Below are positions 10,058 through 18,748 of a stretch of 64,000 nt of DNA, piece after piece. The first letter of the stretch is position 1, and every line of letters begins with the position of its first letter. The DNA lies in NCBI GenBank assembly GCA_024639185.1, contig JAHEIW010000004.1, positions 29,999 to 93,998 of the forward strand, written 5' to 3'. The notes below the pieces were generated by a model. It ran no database searches and was not told the DNA's origin. It saw only the letters and a program-made list of their open reading frames with translations. The stretch is from Deltaproteobacteria bacterium. GTDB taxonomy: Bacteria; Desulfobacterota; Desulfobacteria; Desulfobacterales; JAHEIW01. The translations under genes and the position numbers were made by a program.

Positions 10058-10732
10058 ATGATTCGACTCACAAATTTGCATAAATCCTACACCATGGGCC
10101 GTAATCAGCTGCATGTATTAAAGGGCATTGATTTGCACGTTGCCGAAGGCGAGCTGGTATCGGTGATGGGATCCTCCGGATCCGGAAAATCCACCTTGCT
10201 AAATGTCATCGGACTGCTCGACACTTACGATTCAGGTCAATACCAGCTGAACAATCAACCCATTCAAAACATGACCGAATCCCGGGCCGCGCAATTGCGC
10301 AACCGATTTTTCGGTTTTGTTTTTCAATCCTTTAATTTAATTCCGTTTAAAAATGCGCAGGAAAACGTGGCGCTGCCGCTTTACTACCAGAAAATGGGCC
10401 GCAAAAAGCGCCTGCGGATGGCCATGGAGTATCTGGATAAAATGGGCATACGCGAGTGGGCCGATCATTTGCCGGGAGAATTATCCGGCGGCCAGCAGCA
10501 GCGATGTGCCATCGCCCGTGCCATGGTCACCAATCCTAAAGTCATTTTAGCCGACGAGCCCACCGGTGCGCTGGACACCGATACATCTTACGAAATGATG
10601 GCATTGATGAAAAACATCAATCAAGAAGGCGTTACCATTATTATTGTTACCCACGAGCATGATATTTCAGACCGCACCGATCGGGTGATCCGGTTAAAAG
10701 ACGGTGTGATTGAAAATCATCAAAAACCCTGA
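10058..10732 (+). CDS. ABC transporter ATP-binding protein (MacB/LolD-like)
   Basis: Walker [26 protein letters not shown] signature, Walker [16 protein letters not shown] at 10058. Confidence 0.92.
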   Translation: MIRLTNLHKSYTMGRNQLHVLKGIDLHVAEGELVSVMGSSGSGKSTLLNVIGLLDTYDSGQYQLNNQPIQNMTESRAAQLRNRFFGFVFQSFNLIPFKNAQENVALPLYYQKMGRKKRLRMAMEYLDKMGIREWADHLPGELSGGQQQRCAIARAMVTNPKVILADEPTGALDTDTSYEMMALMKNINQEGVTIIIVTHEHDISDRTDRVIRLKDGVIENHQKP

Positions 10733-10743
10733 GTGCTAAAACG

Positions 10744-11979
10744 ATGCTGCATTTTATTGACCGACTCCAGGAGATTTACAGCACCATTCAGAAAAACAAG
10801 CTGCGAACGGTGTTAACCGGATTCAGCGTCGCCTGGGGCATTTTCATGCTCGTTTTGCTGCTGGGGTCCGGCACCGGTATCGAAAACGGAGTTAAAAACG
10901 AGTTTCGCAATGTGGCCACCAACAGTATCTGGGTTCATCCCGGGCAAACCAGCAAACCGTATAAAGGTCTTCAGCCAGGGCGGCAGATTGAATTTACCAA
11001 TGCGGACTATGATGAGATCAAAGCCAACCTGGATGGGATTGAGCACCTTACGGCACGCTATTATCTGTGGAATACAAACCAGATCACCTACAAACAAGAA
11101 TACGGCGCCTTCAATATCATCGCTTTTCATCCGGATCACAAATTTCTGGAAAATACGATTTTAAGACAAGGCCGGCTGATTAATGAATTGGATATCAGGC
11201 GGACCCGCAAAGTCGCCACCATCGGAACCCTGGTCAAAGAGCAACTGTTTAAGGATGAGCCCGCCGTTGGCAAATTTATCACCATCAATGGTGTGCCCTT
11301 TAAGGTCGTCGGGATTCATTTCGATGACGGCCGTGAAATGCATTTGCGGCTGATTTATCTGCCGGTGTCTACGGCCCAGAAGGTATTTGGCGGCGGCAAT
11401 AAAATCCATGCGTACATGTTTACGGTCGGCACTGCCAGCGTCGAACAGGGCCAGACCATGGAAAAAGCGGTGCGCACCAAAATGGCCCAGCGGCACAACT
11501 TCTCTGCGGATGATCCCAAAGCACTCCGAGTATTTAATACCGTCGAACGTTTTCAGAAATTTGTGAATCTGTTTGGCGGCATTCGTATTTTTATCTGGAT
11601 AATCGGCATCGGGACGATTGTTGCCGGAATCGTCGGCATCAGCAACATCATGCTCATATCCGTTAAAGAACGAACAAGGGAGATTGGCATTCGCAAAGCG
11701 CTGGGTGCGACGCCGGGCTCCATTCTGGGAATGATTTTAACCGAATCGGTGCTGATCACGGCGGTGGCCGGATATATCGGCCTGGTGGCCGGGGTGGCGG
11801 TTGTCGAGCTGGCTGCCGCCTATCTTCCCAAGCTGGATTTGTTTCAGCATCCGGAAGTTGACTTCCGGGTTGCCATAGGAGCGCTGGTGTTGCTGGTGAT
11901 GTCGGGAACGATCGCCGGATTCGTTCCGGCTCGCAGGGCTGCGTCTATACTACCAGTCGAAGCCCTAAGAGATGAGTAA
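10744..11979 (+). CDS. MacB-like ABC transporter permease (FtsX domain)
   Basis: N-terminal TM plus periplasmic domain plus C-terminal FtsX region GISNIMLISVKERTREIGIRKALGATPGSILGMILTES. Confidence 0.9.
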   Translation: MLHFIDRLQEIYSTIQKNKLRTVLTGFSVAWGIFMLVLLLGSGTGIENGVKNEFRNVATNSIWVHPGQTSKPYKGLQPGRQIEFTNADYDEIKANLDGIEHLTARYYLWNTNQITYKQEYGAFNIIAFHPDHKFLENTILRQGRLINELDIRRTRKVATIGTLVKEQLFKDEPAVGKFITINGVPFKVVGIHFDDGREMHLRLIYLPVSTAQKVFGGGNKIHAYMFTVGTASVEQGQTMEKAVRTKMAQRHNFSADDPKALRVFNTVERFQKFVNLFGGIRIFIWIIGIGTIVAGIVGISNIMLISVKERTREIGIRKALGATPGSILGMILTESVLITAVAGYIGLVAGVAVVELAAAYLPKLDLFQHPEVDFRVAIGALVLLVMSGTIAGFVPARRAASILPVEALRDE

Positions 11980-12123
11980 AAACTGGTTTAAAACAGTCAT
12001 GTCTTGCCCGATAGCATTGTTAAAATCCGCTTCAAAATACTCGCGTACTAGCGTGTACGCTCCACTTTTAAAGCGAATTTCGCCTCGCTCTCGAACAAGA
12101 TCTAACAATTTTAATCCAGTTTT
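11979..12123. repeat. Palindromic repeat family, copy A (~145 bp)
   Basis: Outer arms AAAACTGGTTTAAAA / TTTTAATCCAGTTTT; core CGCTTCAAAATACTCGCGTACTAGCGTGTACGCTCCACTTTTAAAGCG. Starts at the permease stop codon. Confidence 0.8.
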
Positions 12124-12175
12124 ACCCATTTAACAATTAAGGTTTGGCCGATTCTAAAACGATAAAAAGTTGCGC

Positions 12176-12255
12176 TCGTTGGGCCAGTTGAGCCGGTATA
12201 AAGAGTAATACTAAATGATATTTAGCTACACGGGCCAACGGGCTCAACCGGCAAA
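12176..12255. repeat. Second long-stem hairpin between the two permease genes
   Basis: gccagttgagcc (12183-12194) pairs with ggctcaaccggc (12241-12252) with one G-U; nested ctaaat/atttag. Confidence 0.55.
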
Positions 12256-12291
12256 CGGGCACAAAACATTTTACGTACAGCGGAAAATGAG

Positions 12292-13560
12292 ATGATATTT
12301 GATCGCGATAGCTGGCATGAAATATTCAGCACCCTGAAGAAAAACAAACTGCGATCGTTTATGACGGCATTCGGGGTCTTCTGGGGCATTTTCATGCTGA
12401 TCGTCATGCTGGGCGCCGGAAATGGGCTCCACAACGGCGCCATGAATGAGTTTAACCGCTTGGCCAGCAACAGCGTTTTTGTCTGGACCCGGACAACGAC
12501 TATTCCTTACAAAGGCTTTCCCCGCGGGCGCAAATTCTATTTTAACAATGACGACATCAAAGCCCTGCGGCAGCAAATCCCTATGATCGAACACATCGCG
12601 CCGCGCAATCAACTGGGCGGGCACCGCGGAGTCGCCAATGTAACCCGGGAGCTGAAAGACGGTGCTTTTGCCATTAACGGTGATTACCCGGAAATCATTC
12701 ACATCAAACTGATGGATATTGCAGCCGGACGATTTCTCAATCACCTGGACTTAAATGAAAAACGCAAAGTTGCGGTCATCGGTTCGCGGGTCGTTGAAGT
12801 TTTGTTTGAGCCCGCCGAGGACCCCATCGGGCAGAATATCGAGGTCAAAGGCGTTTATTTTAAGGTCATCGGTGTTTTTAAATCCAAAGGGGAAGGCGAT
12901 GAGGCTGATGAAGACATGCAGACCGTTTTCATACCGTTTACAACCTTCCAGCAGGTATTTAATTACGGCAACCGTGTCAGCTGGTTTTCGCTGACCTCGA
13001 CAAAGGGTGTGGCGGCATCTGAGGTCGAGCGCCGGGCCGTGGCCCTGCTGGCCGAACGGCACCAGGTATCGCCTGACGATGCCCCGGCATTTGGCCGCTA
13101 CAATACCGAAAGAGAATTCAATCAAATGCTAGACCTGTTTAGTGGGATTAATTTTTTAACTTGGTTTGTGGGCATTTTCACCTTAATCGCCGGTGTGATC
13201 GGCGTCAGCAATATTATGCTGATTGTGGTTAAAGAACGCACCAAAGAAATCGGTATTAGGCGGGCCATCGGTGCCACCCCCATTGGGATCGTGGGGCAAA
13301 TCGTGCTCGAATCCATTTTACTGACCACCGTTGCCGGGTATTTTGGCCTGGTAGCGGCGGTGGGTGCGGTTGAATTTGTTGCCAAAGCTTTACAGAAAAG
13401 CGGATCGCGGGCTGAATTTTTTAAAAATCCGGAAGTCGACTTGACCATTGCCGTGATCGCACTGGGTATTCTCATCTTATCCGGGGCGCTGGCAGGCTTG
13501 ATTCCCGGTAAGCGTGCGATTGGGATTAGACCGGTTGAAGCGATTAGAGTAGAACAATAA
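12292..13560 (+). CDS. MacB-like ABC transporter permease (second, paralogous)
   Basis: Parallel architecture to 10744-11979: GVSNIMLIVVKERTKEIGIRRAIGATPIGIVGQIVLES. Confidence 0.9.
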   Translation: MIFDRDSWHEIFSTLKKNKLRSFMTAFGVFWGIFMLIVMLGAGNGLHNGAMNEFNRLASNSVFVWTRTTTIPYKGFPRGRKFYFNNDDIKALRQQIPMIEHIAPRNQLGGHRGVANVTRELKDGAFAINGDYPEIIHIKLMDIAAGRFLNHLDLNEKRKVAVIGSRVVEVLFEPAEDPIGQNIEVKGVYFKVIGVFKSKGEGDEADEDMQTVFIPFTTFQQVFNYGNRVSWFSLTSTKGVAASEVERRAVALLAERHQVSPDDAPAFGRYNTEREFNQMLDLFSGINFLTWFVGIFTLIAGVIGVSNIMLIVVKERTKEIGIRRAIGATPIGIVGQIVLESILLTTVAGYFGLVAAVGAVEFVAKALQKSGSRAEFFKNPEVDLTIAVIALGILILSGALAGLIPGKRAIGIRPVEAIRVEQ

Positions 13561-13578
13561 ACGGCGGAAAACAGGACC

Positions 13579-14673
13579 ATGAAAACACTGCTTAAGATTA
13601 TAGTCGGATTGGTTATTCTGGCGGTTTTTGCCGGAACACTGGCATTTTTGTACAACAAGTCCCGCAAAAAGACCGTTTTTTTTAAAACGGCAACGCCGCT
13701 GATGACCACTATCATCAAAAAGGCGGTGGCCACCGGCTCGATTGTGCCCCGCAAGGAAATCGAGATCAAACCCCAGGTCTCCGGAGTGGTTAAAAAAATC
13801 CACGTTGAGGCCGGCGACCGGGTCAAAGAGGGTGATTTGCTCGCCAAAGTTGAGATTATTCCCAACCTGGTGAATTTAAATAAAGCCGAATCGCGCCTCA
13901 AGATCGCCCGAATCCAACTGGCGGATACCCAAAGATCATGCGACCGCCGCCGCAAACTGTTTAAAAAAGGAATTATTGCCGAGTCTGAATTGCAGCAATA
14001 TGAAGTGGCCTACGACAGCGCCCGAGAAGAACTGGTCGCCGCCGAAACCAATCTGGAGTTGGTCAAGGAAGGCATTGCCAAAACCATGGGAACGACCACC
14101 AATACCCTCATTCGATCCACCATTGATGGCATGGTGCTGGATGTACCGGTGGAAGTCGGCAAATTTGTCATCGAAACCAACAATTTTAATGCGGGCACCA
14201 CCATTGCCTCGGTGGCTGACATGGGTGAGATGATTTTCGAGGGTCAGGTCGATGAATCCGAAGTGGGCAAAATCAAGCCGGGCATGGATTTGATCCTGAC
14301 AGTCGGCGCCATTGAACAAGAAGCCTTTGATGCAACACTGGAATATATCTCACCCAAGGGGGTGGAGGAAAAAGGTGCTATTCAATTTGAAGTCAGGGCC
14401 AATGTAAAGCTCAAAAAATCACATTTTTTAAGAGCGGGCTACAGCGCCAATGCCGATATTGTGCTGGATCGCAGGGATAATGTACTGGCCATCAATGAAA
14501 GCCTGTTGCAGTTTGACGGCGACAGGCCCTTTGTGGAAGTGGCCAGCGGGCGGCAGCAGTTTGAAAAACGCCGCATTCAAACCGGGCTGTCTGACGGCAT
14601 CAACATCGAGATTATCTCCGGATTAGAAAAAGCCGATAAAATCAAGATCTGGGATAAACCCATAAAAAAATAA
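13579..14673 (+). CDS. Periplasmic adaptor (HlyD/MacA-like) subunit
   Basis: Signal anchor; VATGSIVPRKEIEIKPQVSGVVKKIHVEAGDRVKEGDLLAKVE barrel-sandwich motif. Confidence 0.9.
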   Translation: MKTLLKIIVGLVILAVFAGTLAFLYNKSRKKTVFFKTATPLMTTIIKKAVATGSIVPRKEIEIKPQVSGVVKKIHVEAGDRVKEGDLLAKVEIIPNLVNLNKAESRLKIARIQLADTQRSCDRRRKLFKKGIIAESELQQYEVAYDSAREELVAAETNLELVKEGIAKTMGTTTNTLIRSTIDGMVLDVPVEVGKFVIETNNFNAGTTIASVADMGEMIFEGQVDESEVGKIKPGMDLILTVGAIEQEAFDATLEYISPKGVEEKGAIQFEVRANVKLKKSHFLRAGYSANADIVLDRRDNVLAINESLLQFDGDRPFVEVASGRQQFEKRRIQTGLSDGINIEIISGLEKADKIKIWDKPIKK

Positions 14674-14879
14674 ACCCACTCCGCAGACATTTATCGTCTT
14701 TTCTGCGAGCGTATTATTGGCATTTATTGCCGATTGAAATGACAATATTTGTAATTTTCCCGCCTTTTGATTTTTCTGAAGATCTTTATCCTTTCGTAAT
14801 CACACAATAAAATTAAAGTTTAGCTTGATGGTATAATTTTTGCTCCTAATTCATGTCAGCTTTGTTTTCGAGGTGAATT

Positions 14880-15113
14880 ATGAATAAAAATAGATTGCTG
14901 GGTATCGGTCTGACATTTCTGATAATTGCGTTTATTTTTATTCAACCCGCCTATGTCGGTCCGGGCAGTAAAATTGCCAAGGCCGTCCTGTCCTCATTCT
15001 GGGGCCTGCTTTTTTCAATCGTATTTACCTTCACGTGCTTGCCTCTGTCCATATACCAGTATATTATCGGCACACGGCAAGAGCAGCAGCTGCTGAAAAA
15101 CCTGCGCAATTAA
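14880..15113 (+). CDS. Small two-TM hypothetical protein
   Basis: 77 aa, two hydrophobic helices, ATG preceded by gaggtgaatt. Confidence 0.5.
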   Translation: MNKNRLLGIGLTFLIIAFIFIQPAYVGPGSKIAKAVLSSFWGLLFSIVFTFTCLPLSIYQYIIGTRQEQQLLKNLRN

Positions 15114-15130
15114 ATAAAACAAAAAAATTG

Positions 15131-15174
15131 TTGACAAAAGATTTATTTGTTTTATAATTCGAAATATGTCGAAT
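15131..15174 (+). promoter_or_regulatory. arsR promoter with overlapping operator
   Basis: TTGACA (15131-15136), 16-nt spacer, TATAAT (15153-15158), palindrome TTCGA-N6-TCGAA (15158-15173) overlapping the arsR ATG at 15166. Confidence 0.75.
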
Positions 15175-15480
15175 AATGAAAAAAAGTTCAAGCGCTACGC
15201 CGCCATTTTCAAGGCGCTGTCCAATCCCAACCGCCTGAAAATTTTCTTTAGTCTGGCCACCTGCTGTAAACCGGGCACCATCGGTATATTTGAACCTGAC
15301 AACACCGCCTGCGTGGGTGATATCGGTAAGGACCTGGATATCGTTCCATCTACGGTTTCGCATCATATCAAAGAGTTACGACTGGCTGGATTAATTAAAA
15401 CCCAGCGCAAGGGGCAGAACATAGAGTGCTGGGTAGATCCAGAAATACTGGAGGAGCTGAAATATTTTTTTTCGTTTTAG
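15166..15480 (+). CDS. arsR: ArsR-family metalloregulator
   Basis: ArsR-type winged helix FKALSNPNRLKIFFSL...DLDIVPSTVSHHIKELRLAGLIKTQRKGQ with cysteines CCKPG and ACVGD. Confidence 0.88.
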   Translation: MSNNEKKFKRYAAIFKALSNPNRLKIFFSLATCCKPGTIGIFEPDNTACVGDIGKDLDIVPSTVSHHIKELRLAGLIKTQRKGQNIECWVDPEILEELKYFFSF

Positions 15481-15509
15481 CCGCGAGTGCTATTTTTTTG
15501 GGACAAATA

Positions 15510-15525
15510 TTCGATAGTTGTCGAA
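15510..15525 (+). promoter_or_regulatory. Second ArsR-type operator, upstream of arsM
   Basis: TTCGA-TAGTTG-TCGAA, same half-sites and spacing as 15158-15173. Confidence 0.7.
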
Positions 15526-15551
15526 ATACAAAAACATGGAGGGTAATGTAA

Positions 15552-16355
15552 ATGGAAACAAAAAATTCAGACCAAATTCGCCAGGCAGTCAGAAGCCGAT
15601 ACGGTGAAATTGCCAAACAAAAAGGGTCCGGTTGCGGCTGCAGCACTCAATCATCCTGCTGCGGATCGGCCCCGGTATCCATTGAAACCATGTCGCAGGC
15701 TTTCGGGTATACCAAAGAGCAGCTGGACAGTGTTCCCGAAGGCGCCAACATGGGACTGGGCTGCGGCAATCCCCAGGCAATAGCTTCATTGAAGGAAGGC
15801 GAGACGGTATTGGACCTGGGCAGCGGCGGTGGCTTCGATTGTTTTTTGGCGGCCAAATCGGTGGGGAAATCCGGCCGTATTATTGGTGTGGACATGACGG
15901 CCGACATGGTCAGCAAGGCGCGCCAAAATGCCGAAAAACTGGGCGCTGATAATGTTGAGTTCCGGCTGGGTGAGATTGAGCACCTGCCGGTATCCGATGC
16001 CAGTGTAGATGTGATTATCTCCAACTGCGTCATCAATCTTTCTCCTGATAAAATGAATGTCTTCCGGGAAGCCTTGCGGGTGCTCAAACCCGGTGGGCGC
16101 CTGGCGGTTCTGGATGTGGTGGCCCTGCAAACCCTGCCGCTTGAAATCAAAAACGATATAGCGCTGATATCCGGTTGCGTCGGGGGCACCGCAGAAATCG
16201 AAGTTATCAAAACGTTGCTCACCGAAGCCGGCTTTGAAGATATCAAGATACAACCCAAGGCTGAGAGCCGTGACAGTATCCGGGAGTGGTTTCCGGGAAA
16301 GAATCTGGAAGAATATGTGGCCTCGGCCACGATTGAGGCAAAAAGACCGCTATAA
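15552..16355 (+). CDS. arsM: Arsenite S-adenosylmethionine methyltransferase
   Basis: GEIAKQKGSGCGCSTQSSCCG, NMGLGCGNPQAIASLKEGETVLDLGSGGGFDCFLAA, NCVINLSPDK. Confidence 0.93.
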   Translation: METKNSDQIRQAVRSRYGEIAKQKGSGCGCSTQSSCCGSAPVSIETMSQAFGYTKEQLDSVPEGANMGLGCGNPQAIASLKEGETVLDLGSGGGFDCFLAAKSVGKSGRIIGVDMTADMVSKARQNAEKLGADNVEFRLGEIEHLPVSDASVDVIISNCVINLSPDKMNVFREALRVLKPGGRLAVLDVVALQTLPLEIKNDIALISGCVGGTAEIEVIKTLLTEAGFEDIKIQPKAESRDSIREWFPGKNLEEYVASATIEAKRPL

Positions 16356-16357
16356 GT

Positions 16358-16468
16358 CTCACGCAAACCCGCCCGCCTCGCCTGCCCTCGGCCATGAGCT
16401 CAGGGTCGAATGACTCGGGCCGAATGGAGCGGCTCGCGATGGCGGGCGTGGGACGCAAAGTCGCAAAG
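16358..16468. repeat. CGCAAAG-type repeat interrupted by a GC-rich palindromic insert
   Basis: ctcacgcaaa | cccgcccgcc...ggcgggcgtggg | acgcaaagtcgcaaag. Confidence 0.5.
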
Positions 16469-16502
16469 AAAAGCTAAATAAAAAGGTTTAGGAGAATAGA
16501 AA

Positions 16503-17045
16503 TTGAATACAATAAAAGTGTCTCCGGAAATTATGTTGCCGGAAGGAGATGAGTGGATAGCGCGTGTCAGGGAAAAAGCCTTTGAAAATATGAAACGCTA
16601 TGACGGCTGTGCGCAGGTGATTGTAGATGCCTTCATGCAGGAATGGGGCATACACGATCCCCTGGTAACGCGATCCGCCACCGCCTTTTTAGGCGGCATG
16701 CTGTCCTCCTATACCTGTGGTGTGCACGTGGCGGGTTTGATGGTCCTGGGGATGATAATCGGTCGCGAAAACATCGAAGAAGGCCTGGACGGGGTTTTTC
16801 CCATCGCCATTCCAGGGCAGGAACTCGTCGGGCGGCTGAATGCTAAAATCGGCAGCCATTCCTGTAAAGAGTTGACCGGTGTAGATTTTACAGATCTTGA
16901 CGCTGCGCTGGCGTTTCATGCATCAAAGGAGCATGAACGCTGCTTTACCCGCGTGGCCGACGGCGCAGAACAAATCGCGCTGTTTATCAAAGAGCTCGAC
17001 CAAAAAGGTGAGTTGTTCAGTTCGAATAATTTTTCATTGGAGTAA
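16503..17045 (+). CDS. C_GCAxxG_C_C family protein-like
   Basis: DGCAQVIVDAF ... TAFLGGMLSSYTCGVHVAGLMVLGMIIGRE resembles the C-GCAxxG-C-C family; TTG or nearby start. Confidence 0.6.
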   Translation: MNTIKVSPEIMLPEGDEWIARVREKAFENMKRYDGCAQVIVDAFMQEWGIHDPLVTRSATAFLGGMLSSYTCGVHVAGLMVLGMIIGRENIEEGLDGVFPIAIPGQELVGRLNAKIGSHSCKELTGVDFTDLDAALAFHASKEHERCFTRVADGAEQIALFIKELDQKGELFSSNNFSLE

Positions 17046-17163
17046 TGGAGTAATTGGATAAGCGATTGCGGATTGCAGATTGTAATATCAGACGTAATGC
17101 ATTTTTAAAACCCGAAATCTTGTTAGCTCAAGCACTATAACCATTTTAAGGAGGTACCAGCAA

Positions 17164-17499
17164 ATGAAATCCTTTACCAAAGGTTTGGAAACAGAAACCC
17201 AATTACTCGTTGCTATAGGCGCGGCGGTGGCTTCGGGCTGCATTCCCTGTCTGGAAAGCATTACCGGAATGGCTCGTGCTGAAAATATCGATGAAAAAAA
17301 GATGCGGGCGGCTGCCATTATCGGCCAGTTCGTCAAAGACCAGCCGGCGGGTCATATGAAGGCCAAATCAGATGAGCTTTTGGGAACTCATCTCCAGTCG
17401 GCGTCAAATCAAGTCGAGTGCCCGGCGGAATCAAAGAAGACACCAGCGGCACCTAATGAAGACAGCAATGATGCCGGAAGGGCATGCAATTGCTCATAA
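17164..17499 (+). CDS. Carboxymuconolactone decarboxylase/AhpD-like protein with Cys-rich tail
   Basis: LLVAIGAAVASGCIPCLESITGMARAENIDEKKMRAAAIIGQFVK; C-terminus ends ACNCS. Confidence 0.75.
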   Translation: MKSFTKGLETETQLLVAIGAAVASGCIPCLESITGMARAENIDEKKMRAAAIIGQFVKDQPAGHMKAKSDELLGTHLQSASNQVECPAESKKTPAAPNEDSNDAGRACNCS

Positions 17500-17565
17500 C
17501 CATGCCCCATAGGCTATACGGATAAAGCTGAGTGGACCTCTGCTTTTAAAAATTCTGCGTTTGAA

Positions 17566-17808
17566 TTAACCCACAATGCGCAAAGCCAGATAGGGCACCA
17601 GGTTGAGCATGACAACCGCTGTTTTAAAAATGGCCATGCCGCTGTAATGAATGGCATCAAACTTTTCAACAGAGATCTTAAACCATTTACTGTGAAGACC
17701 ATACATCCAATCGTGGGCACCGATAAAAAAGAAAAGCCACAAAAGCAATAACCCCCAGTTTATAACGGTACACCAAGCCAGCATGCCACGCACTACTTCT
17801 AGTGTCAT
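17566..17808 (-). CDS. Small two/three-TM hypothetical protein (DUF6868-like)
   Basis: MTLEVVRGMLAWCTVINWGLLLLWLFFFIGAHDWMYGLHSKWF; start at 17808 preceded by aggagaa. Confidence 0.6.
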   Translation of the reverse strand: MTLEVVRGMLAWCTVINWGLLLLWLFFFIGAHDWMYGLHSKWFKISVEKFDAIHYSGMAIFKTAVVMLNLVPYLALRIVG

Positions 17809-18090
17809 TTTTCTTCTCCTTTGGTTCAGAAATTTCAGCCTTAAAGACATTTATGTTGTTTTAAACCCAAAACGCAAATGATTATTTCTGATCAAGCAAC
17901 AAGATGGCCATCATACCTGCTAAATGCCCCAGATAGGGGTTATTTCCCGCATTAATCGCAGCCTTAATTTTTTTGCCTATAATCAATAAACCATTTAATA
18001 TCAATATATTATAGAATTCATTCATCCAATTTCCCACGCTGGCAGGAAACTTGCGTCGGTTATAACCGAAACTTAAACAGGAAAAAACAA

Positions 18091-18705
18091 ATGTCGCGTT
18101 ATATTGAAAGAAGAGCTGGAGCGCGCGTTGCGTTTAAGTCTCCGCTTAAATTAAAAAATTTAAAAAGCGGCACATTTAGCAATGCCCGTATGGTGAACTA
18201 TTGCGATAATGGTTTGTATTTTGAGTCCAACAGTATCCTGGCAGAGGACACCGAGATCATCCTGGGGATCGAAAATTCACCCTATTCAAATGGTTCGGAT
18301 GTCATTGACGTGTATCGGGCGAGAATCCTGTGGCGGAAACGTGTTCAATCCAATTTTTACAATTACGGCTATGGCGCCCAATTATTAGCGGATTCGAGTG
18401 AAAATATGGACGTCAACGGTGGCCGGAATATGAGAAAACACCCCAGATGGACCTGTAACCAAGCGGTCTGTTTTCTTTCGCACAATCAACAGCATCAGGG
18501 TGTCGTGAAAAATGTTTGCCCCAACGGCCTTTTTATTGAAACCCCTGAGGCCCTGTCTGTGGGTCAAACCATAGAATTGAAGCTACCAGACCACAAAACG
18601 GATTCGATGAAGTTGCTGATCGGTGAAATCGTGCGGACAGGCCCGGGTGGTGTTGGCATCCGAGTAAGCAAAATTTGTGATGCAAATGGGCAAAAGTCCA
18701 CTTGA
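18091..18705 (+). CDS. Protein with two PilZ-like domains
   Basis: ERRAGARVAFKSPL...DNGLYFES and RKHPRWTCNQAVCFLS...CPNGLFIETPEALSVGQTIELKL. Confidence 0.75.
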   Translation: MSRYIERRAGARVAFKSPLKLKNLKSGTFSNARMVNYCDNGLYFESNSILAEDTEIILGIENSPYSNGSDVIDVYRARILWRKRVQSNFYNYGYGAQLLADSSENMDVNGGRNMRKHPRWTCNQAVCFLSHNQQHQGVVKNVCPNGLFIETPEALSVGQTIELKLPDHKTDSMKLLIGEIVRTGPGGVGIRVSKICDANGQKST

Positions 18706-18748
18706 GCGCCTCAGCAAGTTAATCTGCTGCTATTGCCCGGCTGGAATT

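Noticed and set aside
13122-13955. 277-aa - strand ORF
   Set aside because: Antisense across the permease 2/adaptor junction; Ser/Thr/Pro-rich translation typical of shadow frames.
15647-16366. 239-aa - strand ORF
   Set aside because: Antisense to arsM.
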